Positions 10,870-22,497 of a DNA stretch of 64,000 nucleotides are shown one piece after another. The stretch lies in assembly GCA_038380435.1 (NCBI GenBank), contig JAWZYU010000004.1:24402001-24466000 (forward strand), in the 5' to 3' direction. This DNA is from Ryuthela nishihirai. Lineage: Eukaryota > Arthropoda > Arachnida > Araneae > Heptathelidae. The first letter of the stretch is position 1; each line of letters begins with the position of its first letter. The translations under genes were made by a program, and so were the position numbers. The notes below the pieces were generated by a model. That model saw only the letters and a list, made by a program, of their open reading frames with translations, ran no database searches and had not been told where the DNA came from.

Positions 10870-11215
10870 TGAGAGTCGTAGAAGCTACTCCTAACTTGTG
10901 CAGGCCATCCACAGAACAAACAGTCATGCCACCACCCAGGAATCGAGCCCGGACCGCAGCAGTTTCACCGCCAGGCAACGCGATCCTCTATACCAGTGGT
11001 TCTCAACCTTTTATGCTTCACTTACCCCCTGGAAATGTGTATAAAACTGGCGCACCCCTTGTATAGATAGATAAAACTATAGTTGTAGTATAACAATGGG
11101 AATAAAAATCTAGCGATTTTTGAGCTCTCACGGCGTACCCCAAAAAATTTTACCGCGTACCCCATGTTGAGAACCTCTACACCACCGACGACTTGCTTGT
11201 AACTCACCACATGCC
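10870..11215 (-). repeat. Possible tRNA-derived SINE fragment, interrupted by a MITE
   Basis: The minus strand contains a box B-like GGCTCGATTCC with a pairable T stem, and a candidate box A region split by the hAT MITE at 10994-11174. Only one copy is visible, so this third SINE type is tentative. Confidence 0.4.
10994..11174 (+). mobile_element. Small hAT-type MITE (CAGTGGTTCTCAAC family)
   Basis: It begins CAGTGGTTCTCAACCTTTTA and ends at GTTGAGAAC, the inverted partner, with the last few terminal bases apparently lost. CTCTATAC at 10986-10993 and CTCTACAC at 11175-11182 are probable 8-bp target duplications. Related copies lie at 33524 and 55284. Confidence 0.85.
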
Positions 11216-12092
11216 GCATGTAAAAATTTTTATAATACTGCAAAAAATTAATACTATTGAATAATATGTGGGCATCTTCATACTAGATTAGTAGGACATC
11301 AATTACTAGGAAAAACTAGCTAAAACCAATCTTTTCGCTACAGACACAATAAGACGTATCTACACCAAAGCAACTTGAAAAAAATATTTCGTTACATTTA
11401 AATGGAAGCATTTACCACATGCGCTGTAGCTGCATAAGGTCAACTTTTGACTCAAGCTGAAAGAGTTCGCAGCCCCTCTCACCACGCCATAACTTTAATG
11501 ATCGACAGAGCGGGAGGTGGAGGGGGGAAAACACTGGTTGGCTGTTAAAACAACGCAACTTACAGGAAGAAAAATCTTTATTTTGTGATTTTGGCAAAAA
11601 GTCATTCTTTTTTCTACTGCACTTTGTATCTATTGCCGTAGATATCAAAAAGCGAAATTTCTGTACCTCGTGTTATCATTGATTACATTTGAAAATGTTA
11701 AAAAGTTACTCTGAATCACCGATATATGTTATTCTAAAAAAAATGCATAAATTTGGCATCTGGATTTAATATATGCTAGATTTCGCATTAAAAATCCCTA
11801 AATCATTCGCTATTTACGCAAAATACAGGTAGTTATAGAAAATACTGGGTTATTGTACTTTCGTCACCATACACTTTACAGTGTTACACCCCTGTAAAAT
11901 GACTTCAGTGGAGTGGCTGCTTGTGCGTGATTTTCCACACATAGCCATGCTTTGAAGCGTACCGGTAAGAAATAAAATCTACTTTCACCACTGCCGAGAA
12001 GTAATTGTAACATATCTAGGATTTTAAATCCATGAAAGCTGACTGTTCCACTTTCCGTTCCCACATTTTCAACCTATTGAGACTGTATTTGC
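11216..12092. other. No feature seen
   Basis: AT-rich, with only short, unremarkable reading frames and no recognised repeat. Confidence 0.4.
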
Positions 12093-12203
12093 TCTTCTGC
12101 AAGAGGTCCCGCCATCTTCACAGACCTTCTACTTGGCGTATAAACTGATAGGCTTCTGCCAGGCCACTGTGGCAAACAGCTGCTTGAGGGGGCGGGGGGA
12201 ATT
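12093..12203 (+). mobile_element. SINE B fragment
   Basis: Only the 3' half is present (AGGTCCCGCCATCTTCACAG, GTGGCAAACAGCTGCTTGAG, then a G run). Diverged and head-less. Confidence 0.8.
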
Positions 12204-12750
12204 ATTTTAAGGTTTATTGCGTCTCCTATGTTTAGGTTTGTTTTTCTCCTTTTGCAGCTCCCTTATAGCCATCACTTCTCCATATCCCTGAGCTTAAATT
12301 GCACTCAGAGCTTTAATTCACTTTAAAATATTAATATGTTTTAGAACAGGGGTCGGCAACTGGCGGGTCGCATACGGCCCTACACGTGCATTTTTGGTGG
12401 CCCATAAAAGGTTGACCATACTTGCATAGCATGTGGTCCGTATTTGAATTATTTGAATAATACATTTTGTAATATAAATAATAAATTAAAAATAATTTTA
12501 TACCTATATTTCGTGATATCGCCATGCAGCTTGGCGCGAGTCTACCGTGTGAGTCATCATGAGTGGCGATAACAAAGGCACTGCTAAATTACAACCGAGA
12601 TTTTGGCGCACTTTTGCGGTCCGTCTTTTATACACGTGTGCTGCGCATACTCTCAATTGGAGGTTTTCTTACTGTCGCAGTTTAGCAATAATTCAAAAAC
12701 ATCGACTATTATTGTCAGAGGATATATATTTGTTAAAAGTAATTTCAAAA

Positions 12751-14838
12751 ATGGGATCAAGAAAACGTAAAATTGCAGATGAAGGAAGAAGGTGATGAAT
12801 GGAATAGCAAGGACTCTTTATTGAAAATGGCCATAGGCCCCTTTGTCTTTGTCATAAAAGTGTTGCTATTATGAAAGTTGTTGGGTTGGGTTGTTTTACC
12901 TCTGAGCGGCACTTTTTTGCACACCATGGGCTAAATGGCCAGGTCACATGGACCCCGAAGGCTCAGAGAAGGTTGGGGGAGGGGACCCACTGGAACAGCT
13001 GTTGGGAGACAGATGGTATCCTCCCGTCAAGGCCATCCAGCGTGTTCTTTAACGTGCACAGGGTATGGCTCTCCCGCACACGGGGCCACGGCTTAACGTC
13101 CCATCCGACGGACGGCGGCCTTTCCAAGCCCATCGGTGTCCCCTACTGACCGTGGGCAGGGCGGGGAATTTTGCGGAGATAAAGCTATTATGAAAGAATT
13201 AATATCAGACGTCATTACGAGAATGAACATGAAAGCCAAATACAAGGATTTGACCTGTGAACTTAGAAAAAATCAAATTAATAAATTACAAGCTTCTTTA
13301 AAACATATTTAAGAAGCAAAGTATTCATAATGAATCGGCTGTTCGTGCTAGTTATGTCGTAGCGGAACTGGTTGCGAAAGAAGGAAGGCCTTGTACAGAT
13401 TCAGAATTTATTAAACGATGTTTATTATCTGTAACTGAACAAATATGCCCAGAAAAGAAGACGTTATTTCAAGAAATTAGTTTATCTGCCCGGACTTGTA
13501 TAAGGCGAGTAGAGAAATCGGTACCAATTTATCCGAACAGCTTAAATTGAAAGCAAAGTCGTTTGATCGTTACGTTCTGGCAATGGTGAAAGTACTGACG
13601 TGACAGACACTGCGCAGTTAATGATATTTATTCGGGGCATCGATACTGATTTTAATGTTCATGAAGAATTGGCCAGTTTGTATAGTTTAAAAGGTACTAC
13701 AACCGGCAATGATTTGTTCATAAAAGTAAAAAAAACTGTTGATTCTTTAGAATTGGACTGAAAAAAATTAAAATGTGACAACCGATGGTGGAAGAAATAT
13801 GTGTGCCTCTGAGACCGGTGTAGTAGGTCGAATTTATGCGGAATTACAGATTTTAGGTTATGATAATCCAGTGGTGTTTCATTGCATCATTCATCAGGAA
13901 GCACTTTGTTGTAAAATTTTATCATCAATGAAAGACATTATGGACACCGTGATATCAACTTTAAATTACATCCGATGCAACGGTCTGAAACACCGCTAAT
14001 TTCAAGAATTCTTGATAGAAAACGATTCGGAGTATAAGGACGTTATCTGCTACTCAGTTAGATGGTTAAGTAGAGGTGCTGTTCTAAAAAGATTTTTTAA
14101 TTTACGTGAGGAAATAAATATTGTCATGACGGAACACGAAAATACTGTCCCACAACTAGCGGATAAAAAATGGATTATGTCTCTTGCATTTATGGTAGAT
14201 ATTACAACGTACCTTAATGAACTTAATTTGAACCTGCAGGGCCAAGGTAAAATACTTGCAGAACTGTTTTCTGACATAAAAGCTTTTAAAGCCAAACTAT
14301 GTTGAAGAAACATATGATGGAAGAAAATCTACATCATTTTATATGTTGCAAATCTGTATCTACAGTTGGATGGCAAACACGAAAGGAAACATTTATTGGT
14401 ATTATTGAAGATATACAAACGGAATTTTCAACAAGATTTGTGGATTATCATAAAAATAGCATCGAAATGCGATTATTTTTGAACCCTTTTAATGTCGACA
14501 TTGATGACGTACCAAACCAACTACAGATGGAAATTTTGGAATTACAACACAATGAAACATTAAAGAACGCATTTTCGTTAAGAAAGATCCAAAAATTTTA
14601 TTGATGCTTATCAAAAAAATTTGAAGGATTAATCAGTTTCGCAAAGAAGATGATAGTCGCATTTGGAAGCACATACATTTGCAAACAAACATTTTCTGCC
14701 ATTAGTTTTAGAAAAAATAGATTTTCTTCTCGACTGACTGATGAACATTTGCATACTTCGATTCGAATTTGCACCTCAGGTAATAAAGTGGACATAGATA
14801 ATTTGACTAAGGGAAAACAACCGCAAAAGTCACATTAA
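12751..14838 (+). pseudogene. hAT transposase (GTF2IRD2/ZBED-like), frameshifted and SINE-split
   Basis: The likely start is MGSRKRKIADEG (12751). After a zinc-finger-like stretch (PLCLCHKSVAIMKE) the SINE A at 12878-13183 splits it. Beyond the SINE follow KAKYKDLTCELRKNQINKL, then in shifting frames SEQLKLKAKSFDRYVLAM, LKCVTTDGGRNMCASETGV, FHCIIHQEALCCKIL, YSVRWLSRGAVLKRFFNL, and a C-terminal block ending TDEHLHTSIRICTS, the usual hAT dimerisation end. At least five frame changes or stops separate these. Domain order and length (about 600 residues) match the GTF2IRD2-type hAT transposases. It cannot be functional as read. Confidence 0.9.
12878..13183 (-). mobile_element. SINE A, 5'-truncated, inserted in hAT transposase
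   Basis: The tail is at 12878 and the body reads to GCGGAGATAAA at 13183; the tRNA head is missing. The 13-bp duplication GCTATTATGAAAG (12865-12877, 13184-13196) is transposase sequence. Confidence 0.95.
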
Positions 14839-15323
14839 ACAGGGAGACACACGTATTGTAATGCATAAACTATTTATTTTGTTTTTACGTGGTAATAATT
14901 TTCCATTCAGTTTCATTGTCATGTTTGTTTCATATCTCGTACTTTAAATATTTCTGCGTTTTTTTAAGATTGATATAATAAAAATTGATAACTTAAGTAT
15001 TTTTTCACTCACTATTTTCTCTTAAGTAAACACTTGCGACCCGATTATTAAAAATAAAATTTGAATAAAACCGTAAGTCTGAAAAGGTTGCCGACACCTG
15101 TTTTAGAAGATAAAAAATGAAAAAGGAAATAGATATTAATAAGGAAAAAATAACGAGAAGTTTTTTTAAGCAGAAAAAGAATATCAGATGGCTCAATCCG
15201 CCCTTAACTGTCGTTATTTATACAACTGTTACATAGTAAAACTTAAAATGTATTTTTTTAGGCTTCTTACATCGTGAAGCCCTAAGCTATAGCTTAGCTT
15301 ATGCATAAGTCCGGTCCAGCATG

Positions 15324-15496
15324 AAAGAACACGCTGGATGGCTTTGACGGGAGGCTACCATCTGTCTCCCAACAGCTGTTCCAGTGGGTCCCCTCCCCCA
15401 ACCTTCTCTGAGCCTTCGGGGTCCTTGTGGCCTGGCCATTTAGCCCATGGTGTGCAAAAAAGTGCCGCTCACAGGTAAAACAATCCAATACAATCC
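15324..15496 (+). mobile_element. SINE A, 5'-truncated
   Basis: Starts at AAAGAACACGCTGGATGG and runs to an AACAATCCAATACAATCC tail. High identity to the young copies. Confidence 0.9.
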
Positions 15497-16120
15497 TGAA
15501 CAACGATTAAGAACACGAGGAAGTGAATTTACCGCTGAAAATTTCAAATTCTGTTTAGAATTCTCTAATTACAGTGGAAGTATGTGTGAAAAACTTCCCA
15601 TTAAAAGAATTCAAGAAATTGCTAAGTTGTAATATAAAAGTAGATTTACGGCTCAAACAGAATGTTCTCTCGATTTTATATCGTGTATTGCTTGATCCTG
15701 CATATAACTTGTTTTTAAATATGTTTTTGAAAATTCTTTAGAGTAGTTTACTGGTATTTTCAAATGGTGGGGGATTATTCAGAATTTTCGCCTCGGTTGC
15801 GAGATACGTAGTTCCGACACTGATTCTGTAAATTTACGTTGGATATCTGTAGTGACGTACAAGCTCATTTATTCCACAAAATTTTTAAGTCTTGTTGATT
15901 GGATTTTTTCAGTTTGTGTGTTCTGTTCTGAAGTGCTTGTTGCAAAATGTGCATTGTTTGGACCAATTGTCTCTGATTGAATTATTCAATTTCAGTGGTT
16001 TTTTTTTTGTTAAGTGTGAAACAGAATTGTTTTGCGATATCAGAATAATCCAGTCAGAGACAATAGAAGTTCTTGAACAAGACAATTTCGTTAGTAAACA
16101 TTTTATATAATATATAAACC
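15497..16120. other. No feature seen
   Basis: AT-rich, without supportable gene, RNA or repeat. Confidence 0.4.
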
Positions 16121-16314
16121 TGTGGCCGAGTGGTTAGCGCGCTTGACTACTGATCTAAGGGACCTGGGTTCGAGCCCCGGGTAAGGCATGGCTGTTTTTC
16201 TGCTGAGGTCCTGCCATCCTCTCAGATCTTTTACTACGGCATATAAACTGACAGGCTCCTGTCAGACCTCTGTGGCAAGCAGCTGCTTGAGGGGGTATTT
16301 ATTTTTATTTTTTT
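16121..16314 (+). mobile_element. SINE B, nearly full length
   Basis: Head TGTGGCCGAGTGGTTAGCG, box B GGTTCGAGCCCC, body and TTGAGGGGGTATTTATTTTT tail are all present. Confidence 0.92.
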
Positions 16315-16397
16315 ACCAATCACATCCGTGTTTCCTCTACTATAGATCTTGGTAACTCCTCTGTTACTAAGATCAGAATCGTGATTAGCGGAGAAAA

Positions 16398-16700
16398 ATC
16401 TCAGTATGGGCCCAGTTGAGATTCGAACCAGAGAATATCTGATTATCAGTGGTGTAACTAGGTAATTTGCAGCCCGGAGCTAGTGGCTGTTACTGTCACC
16501 CCCATAACCAGTGCACTGCACTCTGATTTGATTTGCCTCTGATTTGAGGGCGGCAAACAGGAAAAAATAGCCAAAATGTAAAATTATTTCTGAAATTTCA
16601 CTTCTTAAAGGCTATTTTGTCGCCCTTTGGATTTTAGCGCTCTGAACCCCCCCCCCCCCCTAGTTACGTCACTACAGATTATGAGTGGGGCATTACTAAC
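16398..16700 (-). mobile_element. SINE A head fragment split by a MITE
   Basis: GCGGAGAAAAATCTCAGTAT and TGAGATTCGAACC match the minus-strand SINE A head. The rest of the head resumes after 16682 (GATTATGAG). Diverged. Confidence 0.6.
16447..16676. mobile_element. MITE with CAGTGGTGTAACTAGG terminus
   Basis: Left end CAGTGGTGTAACTAGG and right end CCTAGTTACGTCACTACA are inverted partners. GATTAT flanks both sides (16441-16446, 16677-16682). A run of 14 or more C lies just inside the right end. Non-coding; superfamily uncertain. Confidence 0.75.
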
Positions 16701-17293
16701 AATATCTCCCTCCGTCCCTGTGAGTTGTTTTCACTGGCCCTAGCAGTTTATAGAAGCTCGCGCAGCCACTCACTGTTTTTATCGTAAAACAATCTACCAC
16801 TTAGCTCTGCGAATTTAAAAGAAATTCAAATATAGACGTCGTCATATTTCCATTAATATTTTGTATTGCTTAGCTGAGAGATGTTTTCTCAGATGTCGAC
16901 TAACTGTGCAAGACGAGAAATCGATGCATGACGTCACGGTGTACGAGTGCATGGCACGTGTCATTGTGCTGCAAATGCAGACGTTACTCGATCAATATTT
17001 GAGGCTAAAGTTAGACTGGCGATTGCCGCACTTTCAGATCGTGTTGCACAGCCTAGATTTGGAGGGGGTTTCTTCTCGCTCTTTTACGCTAATTGAGTGG
17101 CTCTGTAAGAGAACCGTACCGTGTAGAAATGACGTTGGAAAAAGTGGGGAAAATACTAAATCTTTCAGTTTAAAAAAAAATGGAAACTAAGAATTCCCCA
17201 CAAATAAGCAAACTCAATTTTACGTCACGATCACCAGCAGTTTACTGTACCCTTCATACTCGTGATGCTCATTCACAATTCGAATGGAATATA
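16701..17293. other. No secure feature; one unrecognised open frame
   Basis: An open frame of about 109 codons on the plus strand (16861-17190) has no recognisable domain and no supporting splice or start context. It is probably chance. Confidence 0.4.
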
Positions 17294-17424
17294 CAGCAGA
17301 CCCTCGCATAACGACCATGATTCGTTCCGTAATAATTGTCGTTATGCTGATCGTTCGATATCGGGAGTCCGTCCGTTATGCGAAATCACGCTACGCATGA
17401 CATTCGTTATGCGGGGTTCCACTG
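17294..17424. mobile_element. 131-bp MITE, pogo/Tigger-like ends, TA target
   Basis: CAGCAGACCCTCGCATAACG at the left and CGTTATGCGGGGTTCCACTG at the right are inverted repeats. TA lies on both flanks (17292-17293, 17425-17426). The terminus style is that of pogo/Tigger-type elements of the Tc1/mariner superfamily. No coding capacity. Confidence 0.85.
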
Positions 17425-17629
17425 TACTCATAATCGCCGCCTCGGTATCGCGTTGGTTCATAGTGACACGTAAACAGTCCCGTGGATAACATTGTCATTT
17501 CTTCTGTCAGTATTTGCAAATAAGCTAGTAGCTTATTTGAACTACATTTGAATTCTCGAGATTTTTACCTCTCTTCCTATTGCTTTTCGCTCGAAATTTA
17601 TCGGTTTGCGTGTTTGCAAAAACAGTTGT

Positions 17630-18510
17630 TCCACCATATCTTTCAAACACGATGAAAGAACTGAATGATTTAAGTGTCAAATGAAAGCTTGTAACGCGGG
17701 AAATGTCATAGACTATACAAAATTGACCCTGGCTCATGCTTTCTCCCCTCCCTAAAACAGGAGAAAAATTGATCCCCATGCTTTCTTCCTCTCTAAAAAT
17801 GGGGAAATATGAAATCAATTGTTCCCTTATATATTCTCCTGAACGCGAGAGCGTAAAGTAACGAGTTATGCGTCAAATGAAAGCTTGTGACACGGGGAGT
17901 ATTATAAGCGTTAAAAAATTGATTATCACCGATATCTTCCTCTTCAAAAAAGGGGAAATATGAAAACGATTGTTCTGTTACATTTTCGGAACTCGAGTGC
18001 TGAAAGTAACAAGCTATACGTCAAATGAAAGCTTGGAACACGAGAAGTGTTATAAGCATAAGAAATTGACCTACCATGCATTCTTCCCTCCTAAAAAGGG
18101 GGAAATATGAAAAGCGATTCCTCTTTGCCTCCTGAACGCGAGTGAGGAAAGTAACAAGCTATACGTCAAATGAAAGTTTATGACTTGGAGAGTGTCATAA
18201 GCTATTAAAAAACGACTCCCCATACTTTCTTCCCCCCCCCCCCAAAAAAAAAATCGGAAAATATCAAAGTTGTTCTATATCTTACAAACGCGAAGGCCTA
18301 CAATTACGAGTTAGGTATCGAAATGAAAGCTCATATAATGATCGTAGTAAACTATTTCGAATTTCCCTCCAGGTAAAAGGGGTAGGGCGGATTTTTGCGG
18401 GGGTTGACTTGAATGCGTCATATCTCAAATTAAAGCTTCTGACGTCTCCAGAAATAGAAAAAATGTGGTCGGTATTTATAAATCAGGTATCAAATAAAAG
18501 TTTCTGAAGG
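17630..18510 (+). repeat. Decayed tandem array, ~145-196 bp units
   Basis: The block GTCAAATGAAAGCTT recurs at about 17676, 17872, 18020 and 18165, with weaker versions near 18315, 18423 and 18486. Each is followed by an AGTGTTATAAGC-like block, a CTTTCTTCC-like block and GGGGAAATATGAAA, and preceded by CTGAACGCGAG and AAAGTAACAAGCTATACG. Spacing between the clearest units is 196, 148 and 145 bp. Units are strongly diverged, so this is an old satellite-like array. Confidence 0.8.
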
Positions 18511-18734
18511 TAGGTATTTTTAGTGACAAAGAAAAAATATCAATAAATAAAAAAGAAAGCCTATTTTCTTATATGTGCCAATTTACCAGTTTAACAAGAT
18601 TGCCAGTGCCCTCCAAAGAGATTCAAAGAATATCTTCCTTTGAAGTGATTACGAACTCAGTGACTGATTGCACCATCAATATGCGTGAGATTTCTTTTTT
18701 ACTTTTTAGGGCGCATATAGGAAGATAGATATTT

Positions 18735-21700
18735 TTACTTTATGATGCACAGAACCGGCCAGGTCTAGCACCTAATGTCCAACCCCGCCTTCTCGTGGTG
18801 CTGGCCGTTAGTACCTTTCAAAAGAGATATTCTCTTTTGGAAGGGAACAGAAGGGGAGGGCTGCCAGTTCAGTATGGCCTACTGATCTGGTATCTATGGC
18901 CACTTTTTTCTTTTTTTTCAACCCTGCTGAGGAGTGGTCAACTTCACAGGGTCCTGGTGCTGACCATTTATACCTACTAGACTGGACTTGTTTATGGATT
19001 TGAGCTTGATTATTGATCCTGGACTTGCTGCACTGGTGGGCCTCTGTTGAGGGAGAGTCTGCCACTGTGTTTTCTGTTTGCTTCTAGGTTGCCAGCTATA
19101 AGTGAACAGAGGGATGGGATACCATATATCAGCTGGCGGATAATCCTAATCAGAGGCCATCGCAGGTATCTGAACCTTACTTAGCTAGTTGGGCATCGTC
19201 AAGCCTAAACTAGAGTAATGTGTCTCAGGCAGGCCATGTGGCTTTTGAAAAAGTCAACTTGAAAAGGTGGTGCCTGAAGTTCCTACCAGCATCGGTGACT
19301 TCAGCCTTTAGCAGACGAGGAACAGGTCTTTGCCCCATGCCTGCGATCAGGGGGCTGTTTGATATTGTTGGCCCTATGAATCTCACTAAACCTAATTTCT
19401 TAAAAAATCCTACTAATCATTTTCTTTCTGCAGGAACGTGGAACGTGAGGACATTACATAGAGATTATTCTCTTGATGTCCTCACGCAAGAATTCCACCA
19501 TTATATTTTAGATATTCTCGGCTTGCAAGAGACCAGATGGACAGATAAAGGTTAGATTCTTAAAAATAATCTTAAATTTCTCTTTTCAGGGAGGGACGAC
19601 AATAAGCATCACCAAGGCGTGGGTCTGCTTCTCAGTAGACATGCTAGTGATGCTCTTCTAGGATATGAGTGCATTAATGAAAGGTTTCTTACAGCAAAAT
19701 TTCAGACAAGCATTAAAGACATGAATGTTATCTGCTGTTATGCCCCCACTGAGGATGCCGATGAGGATGAGAAGGATAGGTTTTACGGACAACTTCAGGA
19801 TATTTTGAACTCTGTCAAGAAAGGAGATATTACCCTTGTTCTAGGTGACTTCAATGCCAAAGTTGGTACTGACTCTGACCTTTGGAGAGGAGTAATAGGC
19901 CCTTTTGGTATTGGTAGCTGCAATGGCAATGGACAACGTCTCCTACAGGTAAGTAAACTCAATGGTTTCAGAATAACTAACACATATTACAAACACCGCG
20001 ACATACATAAATACACATGGGTTTCACCTGATGGGCTGCATAGGAATATGATTGATTATATATTAATTAACAGCAAATGGGCTAGTTCTGTTAGAAATAC
20101 CAGGGCATATAGGGGAGCTGAAATTGGATCTGACCATTATCTTGTTAAAAGTGTCTTGCAACTTAAACTTAAAAAGTGTTGTGCTAGGGTTAAAAAATTT
20201 ACCTTTAATACTGAAGCTCTGAAAGACCCAGTTATAGCTAAAGCTTACCATGATAGGTTACTTAGTCATTATGACAGTCATGGTTTGCTTAATACTGAAG
20301 TTGAGGAAGAATGGGGCCATTTTAAACAGGCTTTTCTGGAAACTAACAGTACTCTTTTAGGAAAAAAGGAGCAGAGGAGACAGAATTATTTAAGTGATAA
20401 GGCACTTGCGCTTATTTCAGAAAGAAGGAACTGCAGGAATGTCCTTAATCAATACCCTACTAGTCCTAATAGAAAGCATTACAGAGAACTTAATAAACGT
20501 GTAAAAGATCAGTTAGCTGCTGATAAGAATCTTTGGCTTGATGGTTTGGCTGACAAAGCCGAGGAAGCAGTTAGACAGCACAACAGCAGAGAACTGTACC
20601 AGATAGTTAATGTCTTGTGTGGTAGAAAACGGACAGGCATACAAGGATTTTGTCATGGGGAGGATTTTGTCATGGCTAGGTGGGCTGAGCATTTCAGTGA
20701 TGTTCTAAACAATGTAGTTAGTTCTACCCCCATTGTTTGCAATGATTATAGATGCATTGGTGGCTTTAATGTTGGCCCTATAACACAATCTGAAGTTATT
20801 TTGGCTATTTCTAAACTTAAACTTCATAAATCCCCAGGGGTAGATGAAATTACTACAGAAATGCTCAGAGCTGGGAATGTTTCAGTTACCACTTGGATGA
20901 CTGAAATTTTGAATAACTTTTATGATAAAGGCATGGTTCCTAAGGATTTTACCAGAGCTATTATTATCCCTATTTTCAAAAAAGGTGATCGCAGTTCTTG
21001 TGATAACTATAGGGGTATCAGCCTACTGTCTGTTCCAGGTAAAGTTCTTTCCATGATTGTGCTTAATAGAATTAAGAATCTGGTTGACAGGCAATTGCGT
21101 GATGAGCAATGTGGATTCAGAAGTGGTAGGGGATGTGTAGATCAGATATTTTCACTTAGGCAGATTCTTGAGAAATGTTTAGAGTTTCAGAAACCTTTGG
21201 TTGCTAGCTTTGTTGATTTCAAAAAGGCTTTCGACTCTGTTGCTCGTCATAATTTGTGGTTGATTGTGAAATCATATGGCATACCTGACAAGTTAGTTTA
21301 CATAATGAAAGCTCTCTATAATAACACTGAGTCGTGTGTAAGAGTTGGTAAATCTTGTAGCAGTTGGTTTAGCATTACTTCTGTTGTTCGACAAAGGTGC
21401 ATTTTGTCTCCTTTTCTGTTTAGTTTGGTTATTGATTATGTTATGCGAAATTCACTTCACGGGAAAGCTTTAGGCCTTAAATGGGCTGGAGATACGAAAA
21501 TTTCTGATTTAGATTATGCTGATGATTTAGCCCTTTTGGCAAATGATGTTGATGAGATGAACTCTTTCATTCGAGCTGTTGATGAGACTGGTAGTACAGT
21601 AGGTTTGGTTATAAACAGAGAGAAAACTAAAGTGATGAAAATTGGTCAGTCAGGTTGTGATTCAGTTAATCTGAATGGTTGCAGTCTTGAGCAGGTGTCA

Positions 21701-22318
21701 CATATTAATTACCTTGGGAGCTACGTAACTGATACTGGTGATGTGTGGCATGAGATTAACAGACGAATAGGTATTGCTGCCGGGACTTTTAAGAATCTAT
21801 GGAGATTGTGGAGAAATAGGCGTATACACCTAAAAACTAAAATTAGACTGTATAATAGTTTGGTTCTTTCTAGGGTTAGTTATGGTAGTGAAACTTGGAC
21901 GCTGTGTAAACAAGATAACAGGAAACTAGATGCTTTTGATTCTAGATGCTTACGCAGTATCTTGGGTATTAGGTGGTTTAACTTTGTAACTAATGATGTT
22001 AGGCAAAGGAGTCTGCAGCCTCCTTTAAGCAGCATATTGTGCAGAGAGAGACTCCGCTGGTTTGGTCATGTTGCCCGTATGGATAATTATAGATTGGCGA
22101 ATAGGGTTATGAACAGTGTGCCTAGAGGCCTCAGAAGGCAGGGGAGACCTAGGATGCGGTGGGCAGACAATGTCAAACAGGACCTTGTTAGAATTGGTTT
22201 ACAGTGGCCGGATGCAGCAGATGTAGCTCAGGACAGATATGCTTGGAGAATTAAACTGCGCGGTGTGGGTGGACCTCCGTAGCCCATGGCTGCTTGAGGA
22301 TGATGATGATGATGATAT
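18735..22318 (+). mobile_element. RTE-like LINE, near complete
   Basis: The best copy of the family. A 5' UTR of about 480 bp (shared with fragments 2 and 3) precedes one long reading frame with endonuclease and reverse transcriptase. The 3' end reads GCCCATGGCTGCTTGAGGAT then a GAT repeat at about 22299-22317. Short-unit tails of this type, one ORF, and an APE endonuclease are typical of RTE-clade LINEs. No certain target-site duplication was found. Its exact 5' boundary is approximate. Confidence 0.88.
19220..22282 (+). pseudogene. RTE-like endonuclease/reverse transcriptase ORF with one stop codon
   Basis: The frame is continuous for 1,020 codons except for a single TAG at 19553-19555, where sister copies have CAG (…TDKGQ). 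Endonuclease motifs: GTWNVRTL, LQETRW, VLGDFNAKVGTDSD, GSDHYLV. Reverse transcriptase: IIPIFKKGDRSSCDNYRGIS, CGFRSGRGCVDQIF, motif A FVDFKKAFDS, motif B region VVRQRCILSPFLFSL, catalytic YADDLALLA. The C-terminal region has RLRWFGHVARM and RRQGRPRMRWADNVKQDL. Motif B is altered relative to sister fragment 1, which keeps GVRQG, so activity is doubtful even apart from the stop. The stretch downstream of the stop opens at about 19619. No ATG is obvious at the extreme 5' end of the frame, so the true start is uncertain. Confidence 0.92.
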
Positions 22319-22497
22319 TTCATAAAAGTTATTCATAATTACCTAATATTAAAAAAACATTTATGCAAACGTTTAAAATGAAAATTTTATTAAATGAAAC
22401 AATACTTGTTATTTAAGTTTTGATTAATTTTTGAAGGACGCTTGTTATACCTCTCAAAGACAAAATTAAATAATTGTCTGTAGATAGTTTATTTAAG

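Larger units (their letters stand above)
12347..15100 (+). mobile_element. hAT transposon with TIRs and 8-bp TSD
   Basis: Termini CAGGGGTCGGCAAC (12347-12360) and GTTGCCGACACCTG (15087-15100) are inverted repeats with one mismatch. The flanking 8-bp duplication TTTTAGAA (12339-12346, 15101-15108) is perfect, as expected for hAT elements. The interior encodes a GTF2IRD2/ZBED-like transposase, now a pseudogene, and has taken a SINE A insertion of 306 bp. Length without the SINE is about 2.45 kb. Confidence 0.95.

Noticed and set aside
16861..17190. A 109-codon plus-strand frame as a gene
   Set aside because: No recognisable domain, no neighbouring exon signals, and it lies between transposon fragments.
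17630..18510. CRISPR-like spacing of repeated blocks
   Set aside because: Units are long, diverged and unequal, there are no identical short repeats or cas genes, and the genome is eukaryotic.
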